Positions 16,401 through 23,780 of a DNA stretch of 30,220 nucleotides are shown here, in pieces. How positions within the stretch are numbered: the first letter of the stretch is position 1; the number at the start of each line of letters is the position of its first letter. The stretch comes from Anaerolinea sp. GTDB taxonomy: Bacteria; Chloroflexota; Anaerolineae; Anaerolineales; Anaerolineaceae. A program made the position numbers and the translations under genes. The stretch covers positions 1 through 30,220 of the forward strand of contig JARKOV010000124.1 of assembly GCA_029975965.1 (NCBI GenBank). Reading direction: 5' to 3'. The notes below the pieces were generated by a model. The model did no database searches. It saw nothing but the letters and a program-made list of their open reading frames with translations, and was not told the DNA's origin.

Positions 16401-16421
16401 GGGGTGCTGAGTATCCGCTAA
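10464..16421 (+). CDS. Alpha-2-macroglobulin-like lipoprotein lacking the thioester
   Basis: A 1985-residue exported protein. Residues 1-26 form a signal peptide ending SLAC, with Cys27 as probable lipidation site (the lipobox is not ideal), then a Thr/Pro linker. About 64-480 holds several Big_5/Ig-like modules (FNQPMD motifs). The macroglobulin core follows: YTDRPIYRPGQ (near 700, MG2), a Gly-rich stretch near 1250 and PDNLTTWVADLRG near 1293. The LMLQSYDGGWNWG segment near 1532 belongs to the helical thioester-type domain. The C-terminal AYQYYFPEVEGRS fits MG10. Where family members carry CxEQ, this one reads FTEP (1488-1491), so no thioester can form. Such proteins trap proteases in bacterial envelopes; without the thioester it would act non-covalently. 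No pbpC homologue is adjacent. Confidence 0.95.
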   Translation: MKSPRPSTASRRFSIVLSVLLLASLACVMPTFGRATPTPTAAGPEIPTAAPSGGGKPLQQQELPPVLVETDPPLGSEIAPTAALTFFFNQPMDQPSVEAALQGEPPLAGRFEWLDDSTVRFYPDRPYPTGAEIRLTFAVTALASNGLALQEPVELSFQVADSLRAVERVPQPGTPDANPAAAVVVTFNRPVVALGEEPGASPPAFTLEPQAAGRGEWLNTSTYIFYPEPSLAGGVTYSVVLDPNLTSSDGVPLSLEGLEPQEWSFTTALPTVVNLQYGERDTLELDGKTTLTFNQPMDRQSVESNLRLQDETGSSRPLSYEWNESGTEVVFQPQSLLERDTRYTVFLDGAARSLGGAETGFDFSADVRSTPRLAVESTSPETGERLNANYGYAYFIINLTAPLARQDLDGLVSIDPPLGSKNVQAAFDRYGLTIDGAFQPSTTYTITLSGNLRDRWGGTLGAPVTLQVTTETPPPSLVIPVAQSGSPAIFVPAGQTALSVRVTNLSQVQVSRSQLTFAQFNASLTEYVPPQGSGRQSWTARFEVPPDRSTPTTLALDPAGQVLTPGLYALEVNAPGLDEAARRSYLIVASKIHLTMKLSPNQAVIWAVDLERQAPAEGLALRVLDVAGEQLGTCITSAEGLCSVELVSQKPSYEEVYAVAGAPGDANFALVSRSMNRGSTTWELGIPSELESNRDFIYLYTDRPIYRPGQTVNFKVVLQRKENARYTPLDVSEVELQVLPPYDYTQPEQKPLTTLRLPVSPLGTTDGSFALPVDAQPGFYTLNMPELSASLSFQVAEYRKPEFDLQVAFDKQEYLAGDALSIKVNAQYYFGAPVSDLPVNWQLYARPEWVFLPDGLQAGAYDESWLNPPNIYTPGLGTFITQGQSQTGADGTLVIELPSDTYADYALSNRSRLVIELSAMDESNMPVSTRAEATLHPSQFYIGVRPDAWGAQAGEELGFSIQALDWANQPAGEHTLRAVFSRVEWVTDADQDPLYGYPVYRKVLTEIGSSDLRTNALGRARVAFTPPDAGTYQLDISGEGALTQLLTWVSGPGIAPWPSLPYQRLRLEADAAEYEPGQTARIRIPNPYAQAGLALVSVERSRVMRTYVVEVNQSLQEFELPLQAIDAPNVYVSILLIGRTGNGQPDFRQGYLNLIVNPDALRLNVEAAFTPPEAGPGDTVRLDLRVTGADGRPVQGEFSLALVDKAVLALADPNSQEIFEAFYGVQPLGVQTSLNLTAFSGTTMTAELGRGGGGGGDMAVTPGERTEFKDTAAWVPTFATNQDGLAGFDLRLPDNLTTWVADLRGLSADSRVGQAQLEIVVTRDLLVRPVTPRFLVVGDHVQFGAVVQNNTGEALVVDVSLEAPGLTLDDSNTAVQKVEVPPNGRRRVDWWVTVQDVPSVDPVFRAASGNLEDVTHTERGALPVLRYTATQAYATAGLLAESGQRLEVVSLPRTYTPTGGELRLELSPSLAATVLQGLEALEAFPDDFTEPVISRLLANAATYRALRDFNLQAPDLRDSLAREIRKDLSRLLMLQSYDGGWNWGDINRESDRRLTAYALLALNQTALADFYVNPDSYTRAQDFLAGRMVTPTREMDDALTNEEALVAFALQQSGRTDVNPDELYVLREKLTPWGKAMLALTIEGLSPGDERARSLISDLEGLADRSATGASWQPGADDWRSWATPVYTTAVVSYALATIDPAAALLTDSVRYLVLHRRPSGCWFSSYDSAWALLALSQALKSTGDLQADFSYQADLNGALFAAGETGSPESALNPVTVRAPLSQLIPDGPNALQISRTQGDGRLYYRAYLEVGRPAADAPAYARGVFIEREYFRAGVNCREQECAPVTEAELGDLNGLLVRLTVTLPRDMYYLVVEDAIPAGTEVINPNLKTSLQGFVPEELPPPENDPVNPFSRGWGWWWFGEAKVFDDSIRWIAPYLPAGTYTLTYRLSPVLAGEFQTIPAHAYQYYFPEVEGRSAGGVLSIR

Positions 16422-16438
16422 TTGATCATTAAATTAAT

Positions 16439-16484
16439 AAGAGGGTGGTATTTCCGCGCAAAAACGCCGAAAATCCACCCTCTT
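16439..16484. terminator. Bidirectional terminator between convergent genes
   Basis: AAGAGGGTGG at 16439-16448 pairs perfectly with CCACCCTCTT at 16475-16484, and inner ATTT/AAAT pairing extends the stem. A short T-rich tail (TCTTTTGATT) follows on the plus strand and an A/T-rich tail on the minus strand. It lies between the stops of the macroglobulin gene and the rhomboid gene, so it can serve both. Confidence 0.85.
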
Positions 16485-16488
16485 TTGA

Positions 16489-17283
16489 TTATCGGAACAT
16501 TCCGAAGGCAGCCAGCGCCGCCAGCCCCAGCGCCTCCAGAATCGCCACCGACCAGACCTGCACCGGCTCGCGCTTATCGACCAGGTAAAGGTCGGGGTAT
16601 GCGCCGGCGATCTCCAGTATGGGACCGGCCAGCCAGGCAAAAATTGCCCCGCCGAGCAGCCCGCCCAGGTGACCAAAGTTGTCGATGCCGGGTGAAAGAC
16701 CCAGGAAGAGGTTGATCGCCACCACCACGACCACATTGCCGAGCATGGCGGCTGCGCGCTCGCGGCCAAAGACGCGCCGGTTCTGATAGACAAACACGCC
16801 TTGTGCAGCGATCAGGCCAAAGAGCGCCGTCGAGGCCCCCGCCGACGCCTTCTCAGAGAGCAGGAACGAAAGCACGTTGCCGCCAAACGCGCCCAGCAAG
16901 TACAGCATTAAAAAGCGCATGTGCCCGTAGCTGCGCTCTAACCCGCGCCCGATGATCACCAGGCCGTACATGTTGAAGCCGATGTGCATCAAGCTGACGT
17001 GCAGCAGCGCCGGGGTGAAGAAGCGCCAGATCTCGCCCTGGCGGATCGACGAGTTGACTTTCGCGCCCAACCCCAACAGGTAGCCCTGGCCGATCAGCGC
17101 GTCGCCGGCCAACTGAAGCAGAAAAACGAAAATGGTCAGGCCCAGGATGGTGTAGGTGACGTAGGGTTTGGTCTGCGGCATGCGGACCGCCACACGCATC
17201 GGCTGGATGCGCCCAACCTCTACCGGCTCACCGGGGGCCGGCGGTTGGCTTTTAGGGTCGACGGGGTAAGATGGGAGGCTCAC
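16489..17283 (-). CDS. Rhomboid family intramembrane serine protease
   Basis: A 264-residue polytopic protein of the rhomboid family, which cleaves transmembrane helices within the bilayer. The first membrane segment is at about 41-60. The HVSLMHIGFNMYGL segment carries the conserved His/Asn region (H95-N104). The catalytic dyad is visible: Ser151 in GASTALFG and His205 in NFGHLGG. A Pro-rich 35-residue N-terminal tail is cytoplasmic or exposed, and a seventh hydrophobic helix lies near the C terminus. The start is GTG at 17283, overlapping the gmk stop (GTGA), so it is translationally coupled to guanylate kinase. Substrates are unknown. Confidence 0.93.
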   Translation of the reverse strand: MSLPSYPVDPKSQPPAPGEPVEVGRIQPMRVAVRMPQTKPYVTYTILGLTIFVFLLQLAGDALIGQGYLLGLGAKVNSSIRQGEIWRFFTPALLHVSLMHIGFNMYGLVIIGRGLERSYGHMRFLMLYLLGAFGGNVLSFLLSEKASAGASTALFGLIAAQGVFVYQNRRVFGRERAAAMLGNVVVVVAINLFLGLSPGIDNFGHLGGLLGGAIFAWLAGPILEIAGAYPDLYLVDKREPVQVWSVAILEALGLAALAAFGMFR

Positions 17284-17921
17284 AGGCAGATCTTTCGCGG
17301 GTTGACGCGGTGGTGCTCGGCGTCGATGATGTGGACGATCGTGTCTACGGCTTCATTCAGCCGGTCGTGGGCGTTGATGACCACGTAGTCGAACAGGCCG
17401 ATCTGCTCTAATTCGGCGTGAGCGGTCTCGATGCGCAAGGCCAGGCTTTCGGAGGTCTCGGTCTTGCGCTTCTCCAGGCGTTCCAACCACTCCTCTTCAT
17501 CGTCGGGGATGAGAAAAATTAACACCGCATCGGGGCACAGCGCGCGGAAGGTGGCCGCGCCCTGCACGTCCAGGCGCAGGATGACGTCTTTTCCGCTGGC
17601 CAGCGCGTCACGAATCTGGTTCCTGGGCACGCCTTTGTAATCCTGGTAGACCAGGGCATGCTCGATGAAGCCGTCTTCGCGAATCATCTGCTCGAAGTGC
17701 TCTTTCGTGGTGAAAAGGTAATCCACGCCGTGCACCTCGTTTTCGCGCGGAGGGCGGCTGGTCATGGTGACCACGAAGTGGAAGGGCAGCCCACGCGCCC
17801 TCATCGTGGTCAACACGGCGTCTTTGCCCACCCCGGATGGCCCGGAGATGACCACCACCAGGGGCTGCGGGTTGTACAGGTCAAAGGAGATTTTCTTTCG
17901 GCGCTCGTTAATGGTATTCAT
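17280..17921 (-). CDS. gmk: Guanylate kinase
   Basis: Guanylate kinase phosphorylates GMP to GDP with ATP, an essential step in GTP and dGTP supply. The 213-residue protein has the P-loop GPSGVGKD (27-34), the GMP-binding TSRPPRENEVHGVDYLF region and LDVQGA. Length is normal. The P-loop has Asp where many Gmk proteins have Gly-Thr or Ser. The ATG at 17921 lies only about 12 nt from a minus-strand TATAAT (17938-17933) and no Shine-Dalgarno is visible, so the mRNA may be leaderless or nearly so. It overlaps the rhomboid gene by 4 nt. Confidence 0.95.
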   Translation of the reverse strand: MNTINERRKKISFDLYNPQPLVVVISGPSGVGKDAVLTTMRARGLPFHFVVTMTSRPPRENEVHGVDYLFTTKEHFEQMIREDGFIEHALVYQDYKGVPRNQIRDALASGKDVILRLDVQGAATFRALCPDAVLIFLIPDDEEEWLERLEKRKTETSESLALRIETAHAELEQIGLFDYVVINAHDRLNEAVDTIVHIIDAEHHRVNPRKICL

Positions 17922-17932
17922 AGAATGGTTTG

Positions 17933-17940
17933 ATTATAAT
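17933..17940. promoter_or_regulatory. Shared palindromic -10 element, gmk / fmdB-like
   Basis: ATTATAAT (17933-17940) is its own reverse complement, so it offers TATAAT on both strands: 17935-17940 for the plus-strand zinc-ribbon gene and 17938-17933 for gmk. No good -35 is present on either side. Two polymerases could not use the site at the same time, so the divergent genes would compete. Confidence 0.55.
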
Positions 17941-17972
17941 AGAAAAGCTCTGCTTATCGCACCGGAGGATTC

Positions 17973-18395
17973 ATGCCCACGTACGAGTATCGCTGTCTCG
18001 ACTGCAAGCGACGCTTTTCACTCTTTTTCACTTACGCGGAATACGGCGTGAAGCCGGCGACCTGCCCCCACTGTGCCAGCCAGAACGTTCTGCGCCGGAT
18101 CAACCGCGTGCGCATTGCCCGCTCAGAGGAGAGCCGACTGGAGAGCATGGCCGACCCATCCAACCTGGCCGGCCTGGATGACGATCCGCGCTCGCTGGGA
18201 CGCATGATGCGCGAGATGAGCAAGGAAACGGGCGAAGAGATGGGACCCGAGTTCGACGAGGTGATCAACCGCCTGGAATCAGGTCAGCACCCGGAGCAGA
18301 TCGAGAAAGATATGCCCGAGTTATCCGAAGGCGGCATGGAAGGCATGGGGGGAATGGGCGACATGGGCGGCCTGGATGGCGGGGAAGATTTCTAA
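17973..18395 (+). CDS. FmdB-type zinc-ribbon protein
   Basis: The 140-residue protein begins MPTYEYRCLDC, the standard opening of the FmdB / CxxC_CxxC_SSSS zinc-ribbon family, with Cys 8, 11, 31 and 34 as metal ligands. Family members are small, often of unknown role, sometimes called putative regulators. Beyond residue 45 it has a charged helical part and a Gly/Met-rich tail (GGMEGMGGMGDMGG). GGAGG just before the ATG supports the start. The gene has its own promoter opposite gmk; the next promoter at 18410 separates it from the ABC exporter. Confidence 0.9.
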   Translation: MPTYEYRCLDCKRRFSLFFTYAEYGVKPATCPHCASQNVLRRINRVRIARSEESRLESMADPSNLAGLDDDPRSLGRMMREMSKETGEEMGPEFDEVINRLESGQHPEQIEKDMPELSEGGMEGMGGMGDMGGLDGGEDF

Positions 18396-18409
18396 GGGAT
18401 TTTCTCCCC

Positions 18410-18437
18410 TTGACTTTTCGCCGCTTACCCTTACAAT
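18410..18437 (+). promoter_or_regulatory. Strong promoter of the leader / ABC exporter unit
   Basis: TTGACT (18410-18415), a 16-nt spacer and TACAAT (18432-18437) form a near-consensus sigma-70 promoter, with a transcript start expected near 18444. It lies 14 nt after the stop of the zinc-ribbon gene and directly before the leader ORF. Confidence 0.8.
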
Positions 18438-18467
18438 CGGTAGTGCTGGATACCACTCTACGAAAGG

Positions 18468-18592
18468 AGGTGCAACCCGATGACAACCCTGAAAACGCAA
18501 TACGCCGGTGATGTCGGATGGGTGCACCTGTTTTCCAGACGCTGAGTTTCGATTCCTTCGTTTCGATTCGAATGCTGGGCCACGGGTGTGCC
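18468..18592 (+). promoter_or_regulatory. Candidate ribosome-mediated attenuator
   Basis: Segment 1 (18468-18478, containing part of the Shine-Dalgarno) pairs with segment 2 (18520-18529, inside the leader ORF): 10 bp with one bulged A. Segment 2 (18521-18531) can instead pair with segment 3 (18582-18592): 11 consecutive pairs including three G-U. Segment 3 contains most of the 5' arm of the terminator at 18579-18605. A ribosome held early on the leader would cover segment 1, free segment 2 and favour the antiterminator; completed translation or no translation would favour termination. The pairings are seen; the regulation is inferred. Confidence 0.65.
18480..18545 (+). CDS. 21-aa leader peptide of the ABC exporter
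   Basis: A 21-codon ORF beginning MTTLKTQYAG and ending HLFSRR. It has the best Shine-Dalgarno of the window, AAAGGAGG at 18463-18470, 9 nt before the ATG. It follows a strong promoter and precedes an intrinsic terminator and two ABC exporter genes. The peptide has no signal sequence and no resemblance that I recognise. Position and RNA structure (see the attenuator entry) suggest a regulatory leader whose translation state sets exporter expression, as BmrB does for BmrCD in Bacillus subtilis. That it is translated is predicted, not shown. Confidence 0.75.
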   Translation: MTTLKTQYAGDVGWVHLFSRR

Positions 18593-18615
18593 TGTCACCC
18601 GTGGCTTTTTATTTT
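18579..18615 (+). terminator. Intrinsic terminator of the leader
   Basis: GCCACGGGTG (18579-18588) pairs perfectly with CACCCGTGGC (18596-18605) over a 7-nt loop and is followed by TTTTTATTTT. It is a textbook Rho-independent terminator, placed after the leader ORF and 85 nt before the first exporter gene, with no other promoter visible between. Confidence 0.92.
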
Positions 18616-18690
18616 CCCTCACCTCCCGGCAATCACAGCTCCCCGCCGGGTTGAGTGGGCACGATTTGGTCTGCAACCTACAGGATTGGT

Positions 18691-20523
18691 ATGTCTGTTC
18701 AAACAATTGGAAAAATGAAGTCCCACCGGTCTTCCTCAAACCTGGAGACCTACCGCGCTTTGCTTGGGCGTTACCTGGGACCGCAGTGGCCGCGCGTGCT
18801 GTTGCTGGCCATCTTGTTACTCGCCGGGATAGCCGTCCAATTGGCCAACCCCCAGGTGATCCGCTATTTCCTGGACACCGCGCAGGCCGGCGGCCTGGGG
18901 CGCACGCTGGTCATCGCAGCGCTGGCCTACATCGGTTTTGCCCTCGCCCAGCAGGGCATGAGCCTGGCAGCCTATTACACCAGCGGCATGCTGAGCTGGA
19001 CCGCCACCAACCGCTTGCGCACCGACCTCACCCTGCACTGCCTGCGCCTGGACATGGGTTTTCACAAGCGCCGCACCCCCGGCGAGATGATCGAGCGCAT
19101 CGACGGCGATGTAACCCAGTTGGCCAATTTCTTTTCTCAACTGGTGATCGAGGTGCTTGGCAACGGCCTGCTGGTGATTGGCATCCTGGTGATGCTTTTT
19201 CTCGAGGATGCCCGCCTGGGCTTGGGGATGGCGGTTTATTCGGCGATCACCCTGTTAATATTAGGCGCGATCCAGCGCCTGGCCGTCATGCGCTGGGCAA
19301 CCGCCAGGCAGGCGATCGCCGAGGAAAACGGTTTCCTCGAAGAGCGCATTTCAGGCGCCGAGGAGATTCGCGCCAGCGGCGCCGAAACCCATACCCTCAA
19401 CCGGTTTTACGGGCTGCTGCGCAACATCCTGGTCAGGTTGCGCGCCGCCTTTGTCGTCAGTCAACTGGCCTACAACCTGACCGACCTGGTCTACGTGATC
19501 GGATTCTCGATTGGCCTGGCATTGAGCGTTTACCTGTATACCCAGGGGCAGGCCACCCTCGGCTCGGCGTACATGATCGTCTTTTACGTGGGCATGCTCT
19601 CGGAGCCCCTGCAGAGCATTCGCCGCCAGGTGCAGGACTTGCAGCAGGCCACCGCCAGCATCTTGCGCATTCAAGAATTGTTCGCGTTGCGCCCGGCTGT
19701 GACCGAGCCGGCGGGCGCGCCGCAGCGCGACGCCCCCGCGCCGTTCAAACCGCTTCCGGTGACTTTCGAAGGCGTGTCGTTTCGCTATGAAGACGGCGAC
19801 CAGCCGGACGGCGCCCCTGACCCGGCGAGCGAAAACGTGCTCGCGGATGTCACTTTCCAGCTCGAGGCGGGCCGGGTGCTGGGCATCTTGGGGCGCACCG
19901 GCAGCGGGAAAACGACCCTCTCGCGCTTGCTCTTTCGCCTGTACGACCCGACCGCCGGCAGCATTCACCTGGGTGGTCTCGACCTGCGCGAGATGAGCCT
20001 GGCTGAGTTGCGCCGCCAGGTCGGCCTGGTCACCCAAGACGTGCAATTGTTTCAGGCCAGCGTGCGCGACAACCTGACCTTCTTTGATCCGCGCGTTCCG
20101 GACAGCCAGATCGAAGCCATTCTGGACGAGCTGCGCCTGATGGATTGGGTGCGCAGCTTGCCCGGCGGGTTGAACGCGCTGCTCGGCAGCGACGGGCAGG
20201 GCCTGTCGGCCGGGGAGGCGCAGCTTTTGGCTTTCGCGCGCGTTTTCTTGAAAAGACCCGGCCTGGTGGTATTGGACGAAGCCTCGTCGCGGCTGGACCC
20301 GGCGACCGAAGCGCGCATGGAGCGCGCCATCGACCGGCTCTTCGCCGGTCGAACGGGCATCGTCATCGCCCACCGCCTGAAAACGGTGCAGCGCGCGGAT
20401 GCGATCTTGATCCTGGAAGGGGGGCGCGTGGCTGAATTTGGCGCCCGCGCCGCGCTCGCGGCCGACCCGGGCTCGCGCTTCTACCACCTGCTTCAGACCG
20501 GTTTGGAGGAGGTGATGGCATGA
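18691..20523 (+). CDS. Heterodimeric ABC exporter, subunit 1
   Basis: A 610-residue half-transporter with six membrane segments in residues about 35-320 and a C-terminal ATPase domain. Walker A is GRTGSGKT (401-408), Q-loop VTQDVQ, Walker B VLDE with Asp529 and catalytic Glu530, and the H-loop His561 in IAHRL. The signature motif is LSAGE (505-509), not LSGGQ. The start ATG 18691 has AGGA 5 nt upstream; a GTG at 18655 would lack this. It overlaps subunit 2 by 4 nt. Drug, lipid or peptide export is likely by family; the substrate is unknown. Expression is probably controlled by the leader upstream. Confidence 0.93.
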   Translation: MSVQTIGKMKSHRSSSNLETYRALLGRYLGPQWPRVLLLAILLLAGIAVQLANPQVIRYFLDTAQAGGLGRTLVIAALAYIGFALAQQGMSLAAYYTSGMLSWTATNRLRTDLTLHCLRLDMGFHKRRTPGEMIERIDGDVTQLANFFSQLVIEVLGNGLLVIGILVMLFLEDARLGLGMAVYSAITLLILGAIQRLAVMRWATARQAIAEENGFLEERISGAEEIRASGAETHTLNRFYGLLRNILVRLRAAFVVSQLAYNLTDLVYVIGFSIGLALSVYLYTQGQATLGSAYMIVFYVGMLSEPLQSIRRQVQDLQQATASILRIQELFALRPAVTEPAGAPQRDAPAPFKPLPVTFEGVSFRYEDGDQPDGAPDPASENVLADVTFQLEAGRVLGILGRTGSGKTTLSRLLFRLYDPTAGSIHLGGLDLREMSLAELRRQVGLVTQDVQLFQASVRDNLTFFDPRVPDSQIEAILDELRLMDWVRSLPGGLNALLGSDGQGLSAGEAQLLAFARVFLKRPGLVVLDEASSRLDPATEARMERAIDRLFAGRTGIVIAHRLKTVQRADAILILEGGRVAEFGARAALAADPGSRFYHLLQTGLEEVMA

Positions 20524-22385
20524 ACGAGGCTCACCTGCTCAAGCCACCCACCCTCAAGACCCCGCGGGTCATCGCGCGCCTGTTGCGTTTCGCGCCGGGG
20601 CCGTTCCTGGTGCACACCTTGTTCACCGTGGTCGTCTTTGGTCTGCAGGTGGTGCCGGGTTTAATCGTCAAATCGATCTTCGATACGATCAGCGGGGCGA
20701 AACCCGCCCCGGAAATCTCGCTCTTTGGGCTGCACCCCCTGTGGGGCTGGATCTTTCTCTATGTTGCCTCCGAGTTGCTGCGCGTGGGCGTGTCTTTCGG
20801 CGCCGAGTGGTATGGCTGGACGTTCCGGCTCCTGACCGGGGCGTTGATCCGCAGCAACGTGCTGGCAAGCATCTTCGACCGCCCCGGCGACCAGCCGCTG
20901 CCGGTCTCGCCGGGAGAGGCGATCAACCGGCTGGCCGACGACGTGGGTGAAGTGACCGATTTTCCCACCTGGATCCCAGACCAGTTGGGCAAGTGGATCG
21001 CCGCCGCGATTGCGATCGTGATCATGGCGCGGATTAACCTCTCGATCACGCTGGTGATCTTTATTCCCCTGATCTTGATCATGCTGCTCACCCGCCTGGC
21101 GTGGGGCAAGATCCTCCATTTCGAACGGCTCAGCGGCGAGCGCGGCGACGCTGTGTCCGGTTTTCTGGGTGAGGCGTTCGGCGCGGTGCAGTCGGTCAAG
21201 GTGGCAGACGCTGAGCAGCACGTGGCGGCCCATTTCCAGCGTCTGAACGAGGCGCGCGCCGAGGTCGAGCTGAAAGCCGGCCTGTTTCGCGGCGTGTTGA
21301 ACTCGATGAATTCGAGCATTGTCACCTTTGGCGTGGGCGTGGTGCTCCTGATGGCCGGTGCGGCCATTTCGAGCGGCGAGTTCAGCGTGGGGGATTTCGC
21401 GCTGTTCGTCAATTACCTGTGGTTCACCACGCAGGTCCCCTCGGAGCTGGGCACGTTTTACGGCGATTACAAGACGCAGGAGGTCTCCATCGACCGCCTG
21501 CTGGATTTGGTCCGTCCTCTGCCGGTGGAACGACTGGTAGCGTTTCACCCGGTTTACGAGCGAGAAAATCCACCCGCGCCGCCCTACGTCGAGAAAACTC
21601 AATCCGACCGGCTCGAACGCCTGCAAGTGCGCGGCTTGACCCACCGATTCGCGAACGGCGAGAAACTGCCCGACAACGCGGGGGCACCGCTCAACGGCGG
21701 CACGCGCGGCGTCCAGGGGATCGATTTCGAATTGGAGCGGGGCGAATTTTTAGTGGTCACCGGGCGGGTCGGCTCTGGCAAAACCACCCTGCTGCGCGTG
21801 CTGCTCGGCTTGCTCCCGGCGCAAAGCGGTGAGATCCGCTGGAACGGGGGCGTGGTCGCAGAGCCGGCGCGGTTTCTGCGCAGCCCGCGCGCCGCCTACA
21901 CCGCCCAGGTGCCGCGCCTGTTCAGCGACACGCTGCGCGAAAACCTGTTGATGGGGCTGCCGCAAGAGCGCGTCGACCTGGAGCAGGCGATTTACCTGAG
22001 TGTGCTCGAGGAAGATGTGGCCGGGCTGGAGCGCGGCCTGGATACGCTGGTCGGGCCGCGCGGCGTGCGCCTGTCGGGTGGGCAGGTCCAGCGGGCGGCA
22101 GCGGCGCGCATGTTCGTGCGCACGCCGGAGCTGCTGGTCTTTGACGATCTCTCCAGCGCGCTGGATGTAAACACCGAGCGCGCGCTGTGGGAGCGCATCG
22201 ATGCGCTGCGCGACAGCGGCATGGGCGCGACCTGCCTGGTGGTGTCTCACCGTCGCCCGGCGCTTCGCCGCGCCGACCGCATCATCGTCCTCAAAGATGG
22301 GCGGGTGGAGGCATCCGGCTCGCTGGACGAGCTTCTGGCGTCCTGCGCGGAGATGCAGTACCTGTGGAACGGCGAGAGTGATTGA
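20520..22385 (+). CDS. Heterodimeric ABC exporter, subunit 2
   Basis: A 621-residue half-transporter partner. Membrane segments lie in residues about 25-330. The ATPase domain has Walker A GRVGSGKT (415-422), an intact LSGGQ signature (518-522) and His577 in the H-loop. Walker B reads VFDD, with Asp543 where the catalytic Glu is expected. With LSAGE in subunit 1 this gives one consensus and one degenerate ATP site, as known for heterodimeric exporters such as BmrCD and TM287/288. The ATG overlaps the stop of subunit 1 (ATGA), so the two are made in equal amounts. A 30-residue charged insert lies before the ATPase domain. Confidence 0.93.
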   Translation: MNEAHLLKPPTLKTPRVIARLLRFAPGPFLVHTLFTVVVFGLQVVPGLIVKSIFDTISGAKPAPEISLFGLHPLWGWIFLYVASELLRVGVSFGAEWYGWTFRLLTGALIRSNVLASIFDRPGDQPLPVSPGEAINRLADDVGEVTDFPTWIPDQLGKWIAAAIAIVIMARINLSITLVIFIPLILIMLLTRLAWGKILHFERLSGERGDAVSGFLGEAFGAVQSVKVADAEQHVAAHFQRLNEARAEVELKAGLFRGVLNSMNSSIVTFGVGVVLLMAGAAISSGEFSVGDFALFVNYLWFTTQVPSELGTFYGDYKTQEVSIDRLLDLVRPLPVERLVAFHPVYERENPPAPPYVEKTQSDRLERLQVRGLTHRFANGEKLPDNAGAPLNGGTRGVQGIDFELERGEFLVVTGRVGSGKTTLLRVLLGLLPAQSGEIRWNGGVVAEPARFLRSPRAAYTAQVPRLFSDTLRENLLMGLPQERVDLEQAIYLSVLEEDVAGLERGLDTLVGPRGVRLSGGQVQRAAAARMFVRTPELLVFDDLSSALDVNTERALWERIDALRDSGMGATCLVVSHRRPALRRADRIIVLKDGRVEASGSLDELLASCAEMQYLWNGESD

Positions 22386-22413
22386 CCTCTCGCGCGGCTT
22401 ATCTGAAGAATGA

Positions 22414-22457
22414 TTTGGGTTGGCTGACCCCCAGATAGAGGGTTCAGCCAACCCAAA
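22414..22457. terminator. Long hairpin between convergent genes
   Basis: TTTGGGTTGGCTGA plus CCC (22414-22430) pairs with 22440-22457, a 17-bp stem with a single bulged T and a 9-nt loop. It lies between the stops of the ABC exporter and the metallopeptidase-like gene. Neither strand has a long T-run after it, so termination here is likely but not textbook. Confidence 0.65.
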
Positions 22458-22477
22458 AACACGACCCCTCGCAAGGT

Positions 22478-23773
22478 TTATTGGAGCAGTGCCTGTAATT
22501 CTGCGAAGGAGGTGACGCCGGCGATGGTGTTGAGAAAATCGGCCAGCGAGGCGCTGCGGCTGCGCAGCGCCTGCACCGCCGGACCCACCGGGTCTTCGCC
22601 GGCAGCGCCGCCGCCCGGCGTATCGTTGTAAGCCCCGTAAAAGGCGAAGTAGGCCTGGTTGAGCTTGCGGATCAGGTAGCCGTTGTCCCAGAACACCTGG
22701 CGGCGCGCTTCCATGTAGGCTTCGGCGTCGACGATCTTTCCCTGGGCGAGCAGCGCTTCAGCCGTCAAGCGCGTCTCGCGCATCTCCCGGCGAAAGTCGA
22801 AAACCGGTTCGGGGGGAGGCTCCTCGGCGACCTCCTCTGCGGTCTCTTCTTCGACCGGCGTTTCATTTAACTCCTCCGGTGGCGGCGGGGGCAATCGCTC
22901 GGTGTAGAAGCGCGCCACCACCGCGCGCCCGATCTCTTTGCCGGCGATGTTGGCGGTGGTCTCGTTGATCGTGCGCAGCTCGGCAGAGGCGTCATAATTG
23001 AATCCCAGCGGGCGCAGGGTGAGGTAGTTGTGCGTCCACTCGTGCGCCACCACTTCTGCCAGCCAGTTGAGGTCGGTCGTGCTCTGCACCATGGTGGGGT
23101 AAACGCCCACCCCGCCGATCGCGACGACCAGGGTAGACCTGTCCAGGGAACGCGCCACCTCCTCCTCAATCGCGACGCGCTCTTCCAGCGACATGCCGGG
23201 CAGCAGCGAGAGGTTGGCCTCCTGTTCGATGCGGTCGCGCGGTGAAACGATCAACGCGTAGGGCAGCGGGGTGACGCGGTAGAGCACCGGCGGCAGCGGT
23301 TGCCCGCCGGTGGTGAGGCGGAGGTCTTTGAGCACCACGCTGATTTGCGCCTGCAAGACTGCTTCGGCCAGCGGAGCCAGCAAGGCCTCCTCCTCGCGGG
23401 CTTTGCGCAACGCGGCGCGTTGCGCTTGCGATGCCGCCTCCGGGTCGACCACTTCCGGGTCGGCGTACAGGACGGTGATGTCGTAGTTGAGCTGATCGAT
23501 CTTTCGCACCAGGTCCAGGTAGCGATACATCACCCGGCGCTGCTCGGCGATGCTCAGGTATTGGGGCGCGTTCAACTCTCCCTGGGTGTTTTTCAACAGC
23601 AACGCGTCCAGCATCCAGTCCACGTAATCGAACTCGACCCAACGGGTGAAAGCGCGGATGCGGTCGACTTTATCGGACAGCAGCACCTGGCTGCGCCCGA
23701 GCAGCGCGGCAAGCACGACGATCAGCAAAGCGTTGGTCAGGACCAGGCGGGCGGTGTTCCAGATGCGCGGCAT
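22478..23773 (-). CDS. Membrane-anchored HExxH metallopeptidase-like protein
   Basis: A 431-residue protein with an N-terminal membrane anchor (residues about 9-26) and a largely extracytoplasmic body. HEWTH at 244-248 is an HExxH zinc motif; Glu271 in NETTAN, 23 residues later, is placed like the third ligand of gluzincin peptidases. A Glu/Pro-rich stretch follows at about 305-330, then a helical C terminus. I do not recognise a named family. The start MPRIW at 23773 puts the anchor at the N terminus and lies 7 nt after a TATAAT, so the mRNA is predicted leaderless. It diverges from glgC. Substrate is unknown; catalytic activity is inferred only from the motif. Confidence 0.82.
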   Translation of the reverse strand: MPRIWNTARLVLTNALLIVVLAALLGRSQVLLSDKVDRIRAFTRWVEFDYVDWMLDALLLKNTQGELNAPQYLSIAEQRRVMYRYLDLVRKIDQLNYDITVLYADPEVVDPEAASQAQRAALRKAREEEALLAPLAEAVLQAQISVVLKDLRLTTGGQPLPPVLYRVTPLPYALIVSPRDRIEQEANLSLLPGMSLEERVAIEEEVARSLDRSTLVVAIGGVGVYPTMVQSTTDLNWLAEVVAHEWTHNYLTLRPLGFNYDASAELRTINETTANIAGKEIGRAVVARFYTERLPPPPPEELNETPVEEETAEEVAEEPPPEPVFDFRREMRETRLTAEALLAQGKIVDAEAYMEARRQVFWDNGYLIRKLNQAYFAFYGAYNDTPGGGAAGEDPVGPAVQALRSRSASLADFLNTIAGVTSFAELQALLQ

Positions 23774-23780
23774 GGCTGAG

